From contig VZTG01005544.1 in NCBI GenBank assembly GCA_013397845.1, positions 1,780,320 through 1,844,319 of the forward strand: a stretch of 64,000 bases of DNA. Direction: 5' to 3'. The DNA is from Melanocharis versteri. Lineage: Eukaryota > Chordata > Aves > Passeriformes > Melanocharitidae. Positions 34,251-46,420 of this stretch are shown in pieces; within the stretch, counting starts at the first letter, position 1, and each line of letters begins with the position of its first letter. The notes beneath the pieces were generated by a model. That model did not search any database and was not told the DNA's origin. It was given only the letters and a program-made list of their open reading frames with translations. The translations under genes were made by a program, and so were the position numbers.

Positions 34251-34750
34251 GTATGATGAATAGCATTCTTACCAGCTTTGCCTTCCTTATAGTAGGGGTC
34301 TTTGTGAATCTGTTCTATTAACAGCTCTAAGGACCATAGAAATCCCTGTATAAATTAAACACAAAACCTTGGCAGTGCCATGAAACTGCAATTAGGAGAT
34401 GAAAAAGCTATAGTTTTCAGAGGAACAATAGACTTGCCCACATTGCATATCGTGCATAGATTTAAGTATGCATTTAATAGTCTGACTGGTAATAAAAATA
34501 CTATATAGATACAATATGTTTGAATTATTATTGCTACGCTGGAAGATCCACACTGTTTCTGTACCCTGGCTCTTGTGTGCTTAAATTTGTAACTTCACTG
34601 CTACACTCGCAGACTTGTTTGCATTCAATTTCTTTGGGCTTTCTAAATTAGATATGTACGTGATGCTCTGTGTTAAAACTAAATCGATTCTTAATAGTCA
34701 TGTGGTGTTAATATTAAGCCAATTAAGCTCAAATTAGCACACACATTTAT
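34251..34750. other. AT-rich noncoding segment
   Basis: Repeat-free, with homeodomain-like words (tgtggtgttaatattaagcc, aattaagctcaaattagc). Possibly part of a regulatory block, no proof. No gene. Confidence 0.4.
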
Positions 34751-34815
34751 TTAAGCAAGGCCCTGATCTTGTAAACAACTTAAACATGTATTTTGAACTC
34801 TGGCTTAGCAAAGTT
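34751..34815. repeat. possible ancient palindromic amniote repeat, one arm
   Basis: aaggccctgatcttgtaaac then aacttaaacatgtattttga fits one arm of the 'gggcctgatcctgcaaac ... cttaac...catg' palindromic repeat of reptile and bird genomes. About 65 bp and diverged. The name is not recalled with certainty. Confidence 0.45.
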
Positions 34816-34939
34816 CCTAAGTACACCAGCAATACAAACCCTGTATAACATAGCTCAGCTGGACAAGTTAATTACTGAAGCAAACTTGTAGCACCACAGA
34901 GAAACTGTATGAATAAATTCCATCTTGGGTTAAAATAAA

Positions 34940-34990
34940 ATAAAACTTAAAAAAAAAAAAAAAAAGGTAAGGTTAAAATTTAAAAAAAAA
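34940..34990. repeat. A-rich low complexity / poly-A
   Basis: aaaataaaataaaacttaaa followed by about 17 A, then a second A run at 34982-34990. No retrocopy is recognised upstream. Confidence 0.8.
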
Positions 34991-37254
34991 ATTCTTTGGT
35001 AGCTACAGATTCAGAAAACAAGATGTACATATCTATGAATACTTTTGGGTGTCTTCTCCGAGATCTAGTAGGAAAAGGCACACTAAAGGTGATTCAGTTC
35101 TTTGTGAAGTGGACATTCACCTGTGGATGAGATGAGCACCTCTGGTTTTCACTGCTCAAATCCCCTCTGACTCCAGTGGGAGCTCAGACATGGAGCTCAC
35201 GTGTGAACTGTTATATGTAGACACAGATGTGCATAGGCTCATTTAGGTATCCAAAATGGGAGCTGGGCCATGCCTGTCATTAGAGGAGGATTCAATGGAC
35301 ATTCCCTTTGAGGATCCTGAAATGTTCCCATTCAGCTGTACAGGTGAATAAAATCCCTGTTCCTGAAATCATACATGTGTTTATGGGTTCAGTTAAATCT
35401 GGCCTCGGTGGGTTTCATTTTAATGTGACTAGCATTTCTAGATGATAAGATTTTATACATCCTCCACCTATTCTTTCTCCAAATCTTCTCCCTTTTTGGC
35501 CCGACGCTGCCAAAACTTTCCACATTGAGGTATATACTATTTGCTTTTTCCATTGAAGTTTTAGACTTAGACATACAATCAAGTTGCATTGGCTTAACAA
35601 AACTCTACTCATCTGCCAGAGTGGCTGCTCACATGTTAACAGCTGCCTATCCACACACATGCTCGCAGCCTTCTCTAGACATGAGATTATGTGACATGGC
35701 TCAACAGTGCACAACATTGCCTTAGGAGGGGTTACTGGAGTCCAGTACCTCTTTATTTCCCTCAAATACAAGCATTTTTCTTATCCAAAATGATGGCCAT
35801 GGAAGGTTTGTATGAGCTGCCTCTGTGCACAGACAGCAGGTACCAAAGTCAAACCTGAGAGGTGAAGGAAGATGAAGTCAAGGGGCAGGTTTGCTCAGGG
35901 TCTGCAGAGGCAGAGTTTGTCTCTGCAGTGACTATTTGCACAGCAACACACAGCTGCAGAGAGGTACAGGCAGGGCAGCAAGGTCCCCAGCTGTGTGTTT
36001 TGTCTTCTGTAGCTGAGGAAGCCTTCAGGGAATAATAAGGCCATATACTGGCCCAAATGTTTGTGGTCAAGAATTCGTGCCCTCAAAAAGAAGCAGTGCA
36101 TAGCCCTGTTTTATGACCACTAGAATGAACGGCGTAATTCATCCAAATTCATTCCCAAAGTAGTTCTGCTGCAGCCTGCGGAGAACTACTCTGGATGCAT
36201 TTAGCCCATAATCTTCCTCCATCAAGATATGACTATACCCTCCAGTGGGCAATAAAGTGCTTTGGGGCATCTAATTGAAAGTGTGACAGTTTTACACTGT
36301 TGGGAAGCAGCAGTTGTGGGTGGCATGTGCTCCACTGGCATCTGAGGGTAAATACAGCAGGATATGTGGCAGTCTACAACTGGGAGCTACATTATGCATG
36401 TGCTGGGAACAGCAAGCCAGTGCCACAATGCAATTATAGCTTTAAACCGTGCCCAGTGTGTCTGTTCGGCAGCAGTAGACAGACAGCTCCAAATCATTAT
36501 TTTTTTTTCTGCTTACTTAGCTTCTGGTGATTAGGTTCCTGTTTTGCAATTGTGGTGACTAAACCAATTAAGGTGCAATTTAAAGAAGGAACTCATAAAT
36601 ACTGTACAAAGGTAGTATTGACATAACTAAACTTTATAAAAAAAAAAAGAAAAAAAAGAAAGGGGGGGGCTGTGGGAAGAGAGGAGGCTAGGTTTCCAAA
36701 CTGAGCAATCCATTTTAGAAGACTCTGCTACGTGCAGTAACTTCTGCAGTATGAATAAATATGCATAATCAAAAAGGGAGCACAGCTCGCTTCTCTCTAT
36801 TGCTCATTTGATATACCTCTTCGTGTCATATCCACTTTCACATAAACAACACAATAATAAAACATCTGCATTGCTAAATAACACTACTGTGTTCTAATTC
36901 CTCTGGAATGACATGAATAAGAACATCCTACTCCTGTTTATTAGAATTTATTGATGACATGAGTGTGTAAAAGCAGCAGAAGGCATAATTAATCCTGGTA
37001 CAGCCCCAAGTTACATGTCCAAACTTGACAAGTTTCACTCTTGACTTGCATTACTTTCCCTTGACGCATGGTAACATCAAGGGCTTTGACAAGGTACAGA
37101 TGTCCTGCTACAGGAGTGGCAGGAAGGCAGTTTGCTCCTTGGTTCCAGCTTCTGCAGACACAAAGGGTGGGTTATGGCTCAGCGAGGAATGATGGGGGAA
37201 TACAGAGCACTTGGTAAAAAAGAAAATAAGAAAATAAGCATCCCTTTGCTCGAG
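34991..37254. other. noncoding segment, 2.3 kb
   Basis: No gene recognised. A-rich tract 36638-36661 followed by ggggggg. The 36720-36960 stretch is AT-rich and repeat-free. Frames such as 35415-35771 minus (118 codons) show no domain. Near 35168-35190 ctgactccagtgggagctca resembles a common old amniote repeat, too short to call. Confidence 0.45.
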
Positions 37255-37530
37255 ATAGCAAACAGCCCACTAATGAAGCTTACAGATGATGTGCAATTGG
37301 GAGGACTAGTGAGCCACGTCAGGGCAGAGCAATAATATTGGCAGATTCAGAGAAATTAGAATAAGAGAAGAAAATAACAAAATTAGATCAATCTTTAGAA
37401 AGACAATTTGAAACACAAAGGCAGCTGGAAGGAAAAGCTGAAAGCAAGCTGTAACGTTGAAATAAGTCTAGAGGGAATAATGTGAAAATAAACATTGTTT
37501 GTGATGTGATGTGGCTATGAAAACAATGGC
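37255..37530 (+). mobile_element. old CR1 LINE ORF2 fragment with reverse-transcriptase FADD-like motif
   Basis: Within 37280-37310 the frame reads KLTDDVQLGGLVS, matching the CR1 reverse-transcriptase catalytic region normally of the form KFADDTKLGG. The second residue of the motif is changed and stops follow within 12 codons. Further on, gtgatgtggctatgaaaaca near 37505 matches the old CR1 'tgatgtggctgtgaaaaagg' block. It is an ancient decayed copy with approximate limits. Confidence 0.6.
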
Positions 37531-37559
37531 ATATGTGGAAATCTAGCCACCAGTTCAGT

Positions 37560-37734
37560 TCACCTCATCTATGCCCAGGGAACTGGTGGAGACACCATCC
37601 TTGGAAGTGTTCAAAAAACAAGCAGACATGGTATGTCGTGGTATGGTTTAGTGACCATGGTGGTTTTTGGCCAAAGGTTGGACTTGATGATCTTGGAGGT
37701 CTCTTCCATCCTTAATGGTTCTATGATTCTATCA
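37560..37734 (+). mobile_element. CR1 LINE 3' end
   Basis: gcccagggaactggtggaga, caccatccttggaagtgttc, then ggttggacttgatgatcttg and the tail tggttctatgattctatca. Of the CR1 group that has 'gacatggtttagtggccatgg' before the tail (here tatggtttagtgaccatgg). Sequence is cleaner than the older fragment just upstream, so it may be either a later insertion or the same element's tail. Confidence 0.92.
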
Positions 37735-39369
37735 CTTTCCCAAGCCCCAGAGTATATGAATATCTTACAACTCTGAGCCACACAGTTTGTGATTTAGGAG
37801 CTGAAGCCTGTGATTTTGGGCCCCTAAACTGGTTTCATGACCTTTGAGGCACTGGCAGGTAACCAGACCACTAAGAGTACAGCCTTTGGGGTCTCAATCA
37901 AACAAGCTGCTCTCAAAAGGCCCATATTCTCTCATATTCTCTCTCTGTATAATTTTATACGCCTCGGTTTCCACTGTGCCCATGGGGACAGAGCTGGAGG
38001 AACAGGCATGACTGACAGGAGCATGAACAAAACACCACAGCGTGTGTACTCCCAGAGTGATGACTACAGTGTTCACTAGAGAAGAGAGGGACAACATTCA
38101 TTTCTTTACCTGACGGGTTGAACCCAGAACTCTGAGAAAAGAACCTCACCTACTACAGACAAATGTTCGAGGAGGGAAACTTTACAATTCATCTCCTTTG
38201 CTTGTTGTACAAATTGCATCAAATTCTGAACATTGCCATACCAGAAAGCAAAAAAACATCAGCCAGCCTGGGCATTTTCCTTTCACCCTTCCTCTGTCCT
38301 ATTCTCCAAAACATTCCTTCTTCCATCCAGACTTGGAAAGACCAAACCAAGGCTACTCCTACAGAGCACTTTCCTCCTTGAGGCACCGGGAAACTGCTTC
38401 CAAGAGGCTTGAATATGCCAACACCTAAGCTATTGTGCAACCAAGGTGCCTCTTTGCTGCTGCAATGCTGTGGACTTCACTCAGCACTTTTTTAAAATGC
38501 TGCAAGGCTGAACATTGTGGTACTGAGCCACAGTTGGGTGAAAAGTTGTAAAAGCTTATGTTGCTAGTTCTGAGACCTCCTGACTCAAAACTTTGCCATG
38601 ACTAAGAAAGAAATTGTTGCACAAAAATAATGTCAGGAAGAAGTATATATTTGTATCTTCTTTATGTATATATACAAGTCAGGAGGACAGCCACAACTGA
38701 GACTGCAGGTTCGCTCTTGGGCAAGAACTGTCAAAAGGATTCTGGGAAACTACAGGCAATTCAGAGAAAAGCAGAGAGCTGGAGGAGTTGAATTATGAGT
38801 AAAAATCTTGAAGTACATATCTTGCAAAAATTGTGTTTTTAGAAGGGAAAAATCCCACATGTATATCCCCAGGAGACCTGTCCAAACACCTATTTTTCCT
38901 TTTCTTTTCTTTTCCTTTTTTTTTTTTTTTAATGTGTGTACATTCTTTTCCCTCACCTTCTGCAAAGAAGTGCAGAGAACAACTTTGAGCACCTTCAATC
39001 AAAAGTGCATTTATTTCAAAAGCCTGCGTGATGATTAATATCTGTCTGCCCACAAGCCACTTCATTCATACGGGATTCATATGGGAGATTTCATAAATTT
39101 AACAAGGGTGCTTCTCAGAATCTTCCTGTCTCTTATGAAACATTATTTTAATATATTAGTTTCCAGGGAACTCATCTGCTAAAACTGCAGCCCCTATCTT
39201 TCCTGCCCTAGACAAAATGTTAGCAAGATTTTGAAGCACACAATCGGAAATGTGAGGATAAACTCCTGATAGATATAGACACTCCTGATATGTATGTTTA
39301 TATGTATATACATGTATGCCTTAGCAGTTGCTAAGCTCCAGTGACAGCAGAAATGTCTCACCAGAGATC
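37735..39369. other. noncoding segment
   Basis: No gene recognised. A T-rich run lies near 38895-38931, and a direct repeat of actcctgata at 39262-39271 and 39281-39290. AT-alternating stretch 38644-38676. No function visible. Confidence 0.45.
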
Positions 39370-40910
39370 ATCCCCTCTCCCCAGGCGCTCTGGCCCAGAG
39401 GGTGTGAGGTGCTGCCAGTGGAACCACACAACAAAAAGGGTGATGGATCATCCAGCGTGGAGGTGTTAAACAGGCCCATGTCCTGCACGAAAATCCCTCC
39501 TCAAAGAAAGAAAAATGGGTCATTGTCATAGGAGATCCCTTCTGAAGTGAACAGAAGGCCCAATGTGCAGACCAGGCCCATTCCTTAGGGAGCTGCTGCC
39601 TCCCTTGGGCCTGGTTAATGATGTAAAGAGAAAGCCCTGCTTTGGTAGGGCCCTCAGGCCATTATTTACTAGTGATTTTCCAAGTGGGCAGTAATGAAGT
39701 TACAACAAGAAGACCAACGGCAATCAGGAGAACCCTGAGGGGCCTTAGGATGACAAGTTAAAGAATCAAAAGCATGAGTGGTATTCTCAAGATCAATACC
39801 TGGCTCCAAGCCTGGTGTCACCAGCAGGCTTTGGGGTCAGTGGACACAGAACCGGGCCTGCTGGCAACATACACATCATGCTTGTCTCAAAGCGGAAAAA
39901 GGATCTTTGCACAGAGGTGATAAAGGTTCATTGGAAGAGCTTTAAACCAGGTGTAAAGAAAAGGAGTGTTTTGCTTGTCTTGAGCTTAATGATGGTGATG
40001 ATAGGATTGAGCGTTTGCGGGTAAGAATCAGGGGGAGAGCCAACAAAGCAGGTCTCCTGGTGGGAACTTGTTATAGACCACCCAAACAGGATGAAGACAG
40101 ATGAAATATTCCATAAGCAGCTGGGAGGAGTCTCATAATCACTACATCACATCACAGCACAGCAGAGAGGAAAAATGTAGGAAGTGCCTGGATTGTGTGG
40201 AGGGGATCTTCCTGGCATCCCAATAACGAGGGGAGGACCTTCACTGGAGCTGTTGATGGTGAAGAGGGAAGGGCTGGTGGGAGATCTGGTGGATGAAGGC
40301 TGTCCTGGGCTCAATGACCATAAAATGAGAGTTTTCCACTCTCAGAGAAGGAAGGAGAGAGGCCTGCAGAATTGCCCCTTGGACTCCTGAAGGATTGAGT
40401 TTTGCTGGTTTAGGAACCTGGTTGAGAGAGTTCTTTGGGATGCAGTCCTGACGGGCAAATGAGCCTAGGAAGGCTGGATAATCTTCAAAAGTAAAATCCT
40501 AAAGGCAGAGGAGTAGGCCACCCCAATGTGCCAAATGAGAAGCAGGGAAGGAGACTGGCTGAACAGAGTTTTGGCTGGAGCTCAGGAAAAAAGCCAGGAG
40601 AGTTTAGGACCATTGGAAGTAGGGGCAGGCAACTCAGGAGGACAACAATGATGTTACGAGGTTGTGCAGGGAGAAAATTAGAATGGCCAAAGCCCAGCTA
40701 GAATTTCATCTTTACTGCTGTAAAAGACATCAAAAATTACTTTATAAATACATCAGCAACAAAAGGAGGGCCAAGAAGAATCTCCATATTTTATTGGACA
40801 TTGTCCCTCCCTGGCTGGGTGGGTCTGACCTCCTGCCCCACAACAGCCACCACAGAGACACGATGGGGGTCGACCTGCAAAGGGACCAGTTAGAGCTACA
40901 TACCTGAGAA
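39370..40910 (+). mobile_element. decayed CR1 LINE 5' half (ORF1 esterase region + ORF2 endonuclease and linker)
   Basis: The two CR1 genes appear in order. ORF1: cattgtcataggagatccct at 39521-39540 encodes VIGDPF where CR1 ORF1 has an SGNH-esterase GDSL-type motif; the serine is lost and a TGA follows at 39543-39545. It continues to about 39960 with caagcctggtgtcaccagca-type ORF1 end sequence. ORF2: YRPPKQDE (40072-40095) is the endonuclease block, LLMVKREGLVGDL near 40250-40290 the following part, and EKIRMAKAQLEFHL then LYKYISNKRRAKKNLH (about 40671-40790) the linker before the reverse transcriptase. Frameshifts and stops break both frames. The reverse transcriptase and the 3' UTR are missing, the reverse of the usual 5' truncation. 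Upstream limit uncertain. Confidence 0.8.
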
Positions 40911-40920
40911 CAGCCCTGAC

Positions 40921-40985
40921 ACAGAATCGTAGCATCACAGAATAGTTTGGGATGGAAGGGATCTTCAAAATCATCCCATTCCAAA
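40921..40985 (-). mobile_element. CR1 tail fragment, minus strand, about 65 bp
   Basis: cacagaatcgtagcatcaca then gaatagtttgggatggaagg is a reversed CR1 3' end with octamer units. It stops abruptly after catcccattcca. It lies directly after the plus-strand CR1 5' half, so the two are in opposite orientation with almost no spacer. Confidence 0.85.
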
Positions 40986-43540
40986 TGCTGTGCCACGCAC
41001 ATGAACAAAAGGATGACATGACTGGTTGGAAGTATAGTATCAGGTGTCTTTGCTTGCAAAGTTTCTCAGAGCAGTAGCACAACAGGATGGACCAGGAGTA
41101 TTTAGACCTTTAGAAACAGAGTTTCAGTGCAGCCTCTAGTATTGTCATCAGGAAACTCTTCCTGGCAAATTCACTGGTGAAACCCTCAATTTTTCTAAAT
41201 TCTGTAATTTGCAATGTTGTGACAAAAAAAATCCCATTTGTGTTCTCTACTATTGCAATATCTGCATTTTACCAGACAGTCTATAAAGCCTTTGGGGATT
41301 CTCCTGGTTTAATCAGAAGCAGAAATGCTTGATACCTTTACACATCCTATGCACTTGGAATCTACCAGAAAGTGATTTAGATTCCACACTTCCTGGACTA
41401 TCCCTAAAGTCCATTACAATTTTGGCATTTTGGGGGTTGCAAAATAATCACATTTAGCTTCTTAGCCACTTTTAAGTGCAGACATTTTCTGAATTTGAGG
41501 AAGACTCAGAGGATTTATATGTATTTTCACAATTGGTTTCAAGTTCTACTTCACTCATTCGTATGTTTTATTTTCAACAAAGAGCTGTTGGTAGGCGTGA
41601 GTTAAGTTCCTAGCCCTTGTATAGAGTTTTGCAGCAAAGTGAGGCCTGATCCAGGAAGGGGATGAACAAATTACCCGACAGTTTCTGTAGAATCTAGGTC
41701 CCTGTCTGTGTCACTGATGCAAGAGTATCTTTCCAACAGCTCAGTGTCCAAGAACCTGGAAGCATCTCTGTTTTTCTCAAAGAAGTACCACACAACCTTG
41801 AAAGAAGATGCTTGAGACTCACCACCCAAGAGCCATAACTGCTAAGCAACAACCTCAGGCTTTGCCCTCTCTGACCTGTGATCTCTGCATTCCACCCACG
41901 CAGAAGTTCAGTCTCAATGGCAAAGCCTAGTTTTAGGATGTAAAAGAGATGGACAGAGATGACCACGGGACTGTGGTGCAGTGATCCTTTCAAAGTGTTT
42001 TTCCCAAGTCACAGAAGATCCAAGCCTTCAGTCACCTCTTCTTTAGATTTTTCTCTGGTTATCAAGTCATTTACTGTAAAATCAGTCCATTGAGAGCAGA
42101 GCTGAGACTTGCCCAATAAAGGTCTTTAATTCCTTTTCTGGATTTGCTCCGATAAAGATCTCTTGGCACCCCTCACTACAAAACTCATTTTACTGCTTCC
42201 TTGGTCCCATTCTTTGTCTAGCTCATTTAAAATAGAAACTTTAATGGAAAAGGAATGGTTTTTATTTTGTGTGTGATATGGAGCCTTGGAAAACTCATCT
42301 TTGCTTGAGTCTCTGGCTCTGGTCTTTCATGATACTAAAGAATAATAAGAAATAGAAAGGAAAATGTCTTTTTAAGACAAAATTTCCTGCTCCTCCTCAT
42401 TCCAAAATCCATAGATCTCACTTTGCATAGCATTTTCATAAACAGAGAAAACTCTCTATAGCAATGAAATAAAATTAAGATACAGTAGTGCCCCTCAGAA
42501 CACCCATCATACTTTCAAAATAGACCATTCACTTACTGCAAAGGTTATTTCAAGCTAAGAATCCATTTATTTGAATGTATTTCCATTTTAATCAATATCC
42601 TTTAGAAATGGTCTCTTTCTTAGTCATGTAAGGTGAATTGATATAATTTTAAGGACATGTATTTCTTTTCTAAATGTTCTTATATGGCAAGGACATATGT
42701 GAGATTGGATTTTCACCTCTGGTAGATTTGAGTCAACAGCATTTTCTTTACCTTAGTGCAACAAGAAGATGAGTGCCAGAGGCAAGACTTTTAGAAGAGG
42801 AGACATTTCTACAGCACCTGAACAGTGTGGTGACAATCCCTCATTTCTAATCCCAAAAGATCTCTTAGCAGTGCTGCAAAATCTTCATTTCCCCCTGAAA
42901 GCCTGAGACACCTTTCACCAAAAACAACTGAAAGACTTCCATTAAGTTCAACAGACTTTCAATCATGGTCATATCCAAGATGAGTGCTTTCTTTTAATGT
43001 GTGAATAGAAGGTAATTACCTTTCATTACATCAAATGTAGCAGAAGATGGGCAACTAGCTTTTTCTGCTTGGGCTTGTACATTTTTGTAACATTTGCAAA
43101 ATGCTGACTTATGCACACAGTTACACTCGAAACACAATTACTCGTATATAAATCTGCATTTGTGTTTAAATGTCACTGGTAACAAGAGCGCTTCTGGTAA
43201 CAAATTTGTTTATCAAATATACATCAGAAAATGGCACATTAAATAAGGAAATGTTCAATAAAAGATATGCTCAGCATTTTTACAGACAGTCTGGGCCTCG
43301 TCCAACAAACCCTGATGTAAAAAGAAACACTATCATTAACATCTAAGGATCCGGATTAAACCTATAATGGGAAATTCTCCAATTTTTGCTTTCTTTACAC
43401 TTTTCAAGAGCATCTTTTCACTGCAGGACCCGACTGTATGCCTCTAAGTAGTGAGCTCATAGATAGAAGCCAAGAGAAGGACTCGTGTGCATTTCAAGGG
43501 AGTAAGAAGAGTCTTCTGTTCAAAAAGTGATAGCAGTGCT
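40986..43540. other. noncoding segment, 2.6 kb
   Basis: AT-rich. No gene recognised. gaggcctgatccaggaaggg near 41641-41660 may be an end of the ancient palindromic repeat. The 42350-43300 part is repeat-free and AT-rich. The 99-codon minus frame at 41694-41993 lacks motifs. Confidence 0.45.
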
Positions 43541-43556
43541 GATTTTTTTTTTTTNG
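43541..43556. repeat. poly-T run ending in a single N
   Basis: Thirteen T at 43542-43554, then N at 43555. Length is likely misjudged at the homopolymer. Confidence 0.9.
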
Positions 43557-43559
43557 CCT

Positions 43560-43800
43560 CTGAAATTTACTGTTGTGTTCAGATTTCAGTGGGATTATTA
43601 GTTTGATGGCAAGGAATGCTCAAGGATGACAGGGATGATCAAATTTATGAAACTACTCATATTAAAGAACAGCAGAGAAGACTGGGGCTCAGCCTGAGGA
43701 AAAAGAAAAAAAGAGGGGATTTGTGCTACTGGTCTTAAAACCAGGGATGATGACCTGGCAAAGGTAAGTAGAGAAAGATTTCATTTTTCTTTCTAAGGCT
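43560..43800 (+). mobile_element. possible very old CR1-like fragment
   Basis: agaagactggggctcagcct then gaggaaaaagaaaaaaagag resembles 'agagctggggctgttcagcctg..agaagagaaggct' of CR1 ORF2. Other parts are not alignable by eye. Confidence 0.35.
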
Positions 43801-44374
43801 GGAATTGAGAAGTAGCAGGTGAGGCTACCAGATGGCAGGCAGAAAGTAAATAATAGCAGGGGAGGGTAAACCAGCCTTAGAGATGCTTCTGTCTGTTCCC
43901 TGAGTGAAAAGGGAACTCAGAGTCTGAGTGCAGTTACTAAAGGGTAATAACATTTGAGAAACACCGGGACATCCATATGGAACCATCCACACAAGACCTA
44001 GAGAAGAGCAGTACCTCTCTGAAGTGGCAGTGGAGGGTGGAGGAGGATCCTGGAGCATTTCCAGCGGTGCTGGAATTGGGCCCAAAGTTCTGTATTTTGA
44101 TCACTTTGTGCTATAGTTTCTCTGAGTCTAGCAGAAAACCCAGGTGTGAATTCTGGCTTTGCACTCTTTCCCACGTCTGGGTGGCAAATCACTGTCCATC
44201 AGGTTTATTGAGGTATCTACGAAGCCATTCTTTAATACTGGTAACAAAAATAGGAAACAACAGGTGGGTGCAGGGAATTTGGCAGCATGCAAAATCAGCA
44301 CGACAGGGAGATGATTTTTACCTCTGTTTATAGCACTGGTGAGATTGATATCAGAACACATTTGAAAAGATACT
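43801..44374. other. noncoding segment
   Basis: No gene or recognised repeat. Opposing frames near 43825-44333 look like chance. Confidence 0.4.
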
Positions 44375-44530
44375 GAAAAATTGTCAAGGATGCAGTGAAG
44401 AGCCAGTAAAAAATATTAGAGAGTTTAGAGAAATGCCTTGCAGTGAGAGATTTAAGCAGCTCATTCTGTCTAGCATATCAAAGATGTATTTTAGTGTAAC
44501 CTGAAAGTCAAAACTGAATGATTCAAAATG
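44375..44530 (+). mobile_element. old CR1 LINE fragment (ORF2 3' part)
   Basis: gatgcagtgaagagccagta, then tattagagagtttagagaaa, then gagatttaagcagctcattc follow the order of the old CR1 block 'cagagaagagccac..aatgattagaggcttagagaa..gagagactgaaggagct'. Frames are destroyed. No 3' tail follows. Confidence 0.65.
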
Positions 44531-44928
44531 GTAAAGTCAAAAAGCAGCAGCTTTGTTAGGAGGCCTAACCCTCTGTCTTGATGTGACAATGCATCTTAAC
44601 AAAATTACAATGATTTATTTGTAGGCTGGGACAAAGTTACATGGCCCTTTCCTAAATTTGAAGAGGTATACATACATATTTCTACATATGCAATGCTTAA
44701 GGAATTACAAATACGTAGTACTAGGTTTAAAGGAATCATTATTTTATTAAATGTTAAATTTAATGAGTTGTTGGGGTTGTTGTTTAACCCTAGACAACAA
44801 CTAAGCATCACACAGCTGCTTATTTCCTTCCCTGTGTCCCCAGTGGGATGTGGAGGAGAATCAGAAAAAAGGTAAAACTCATGGATTGAGATAAGAACAG
44901 TCTAATGCTTGACATGAAGTAAAATATA
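44531..44928. other. noncoding segment
   Basis: AT-rich, no gene or repeat recognised. Two short opposing frames overlap here. Confidence 0.4.
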
Positions 44929-44989
44929 ATTAATAATAATGATAATGATAATAATAGCAACATTAATAATAACAATAACAATAATAATG
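44929..44989. repeat. imperfect (AAT)n microsatellite
   Basis: taattaataataatgataat continuing with AAT units interrupted by gat, gca and aac. About 60 bp. The leucine-rich minus-strand frame over it is a repeat artefact. Confidence 0.85.
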
Positions 44990-46135
44990 AAGAAGAAAAG
45001 TGGGTAAAGAGTGAGAGAGGAATAAAACCCAGAATAAATAAGTGATGCACAAGAAAATTCCTCACCACTTGCTTGCCAATGCCCAGATCAGCCTCAAGCA
45101 GTGATCCTCCTGGCCAACCGCCCCCAGTTTATATACTGGGCATGAGTTCTGTGATTTTGAAAATCCCTTTGTCCAGATCTCCTGGCCACGCTGATGCTTG
45201 GCTTCATGTGTATCTGTTCATGGGCAGAGCATGGGACACTGAAAAGTCCTTGACTAGCATGAGCATTGCTGAGCAGCAGCTAAAACACCACTGTGTTATC
45301 AACATTATTCTAAGACTAGATACAAAACACAGCACTGTACCAGTGAGAAAATTAACTCTATCCCAGCCAAATCTAAAATAAGGGGATTTAACATAAACTC
45401 AAAGGCAATTTCTGTTTCTTCACAGAAAGAGAAAAGGAATAACATATTTGTTAAAAAATGTTAGTAAATTATTTTTCCTATGATCCTGTAGACAGATAAT
45501 GTATAGAATTTGGTTCCCAAGACCACAGGAACTGACTGAGCTTTCTTCTCTCACCTGTATATCTCTTCATGAAATTCACAAGGATAACAATTGTAAAATT
45601 TCTTGAAAATCTCTATCAATGTTACTTAAAGGTATTTAAGATGTTCAAAAGCTTTAATATAACATTAAGTAAAACATGGATAATTGTCCTTCTCCATCGC
45701 TCTCCGAGCCTTGTTCCTCCACAGCATTCCTGCAGTAGTTTGGTGCCTCTCTGGCTCCTCATCATCATCTGCTCATTATTCATTAATCAGCTGCACCTCC
45801 ACAGGTGGGGACCAGCAGCAAAAGCAAAAGGTGCCCTGGTGTGAATGGCTCCCAGGAGATGTGAATCCGTCTCTCCTCGCTGTGGGACAGTGCTGATGGC
45901 AGAGGGACCCTCCAGCCACTTCACTACCATGCAGCTTTTTTGTTTTTTGTAGAAAATAAAATGAACACTAAGCCCACCGACCCTCTTCAAACGGCCTGAC
46001 GCAAACCAGGCCAGGTAGGCAAGCCATACAGCCATGATAGCACACAGTCTTTCCCAATCCATCAGCTCCTACCAGGTGATAGAGTTCAGTTCCATGTGAA
46101 ACACCATCTGCCCAGCTCAGTGAAATGAGCTCGCA
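44990..46135. other. noncoding segment
   Basis: No gene recognised. Opposing frames around 45684-46062 do not resemble known proteins. Confidence 0.45.
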
Positions 46136-46420
46136 CATGGATACGTAAATATATTTGCTTATTTGGAAGTGTGTTGTATTTAAATGCAAGCTTCAACTAA
46201 CAGACACATAATGTAGCTGGTATATAAATAGAAAGGTGGTTTGCACACAAATAGAGCAGGACTATTAGAGGTGATCATTAGTTACTAATATAAGCAGTTA
46301 TTTGAACATTAGCATACTGTTATTCATAGCAGAATTCATGATGCATTTAATAAGTAAGTAATAGCTTCCTTAATAAACTTAGGAGCATAAAATTCCCTGT
46401 TCCGTAGACTGTCAAAGATG
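46136..46420. other. candidate conserved noncoding element
   Basis: Repeat-free AT-rich block with many homeodomain-like, POU-like and MEF2-like words (tacgtaaatatatttgctta, tagttactaatataagc, catgatgcatttaataag). No coding frame. Composition-based candidate only. Confidence 0.3.

Noticed and set aside
44820..45068. Leucine-rich minus frame
   Set aside because: Translation of the AAT microsatellite.
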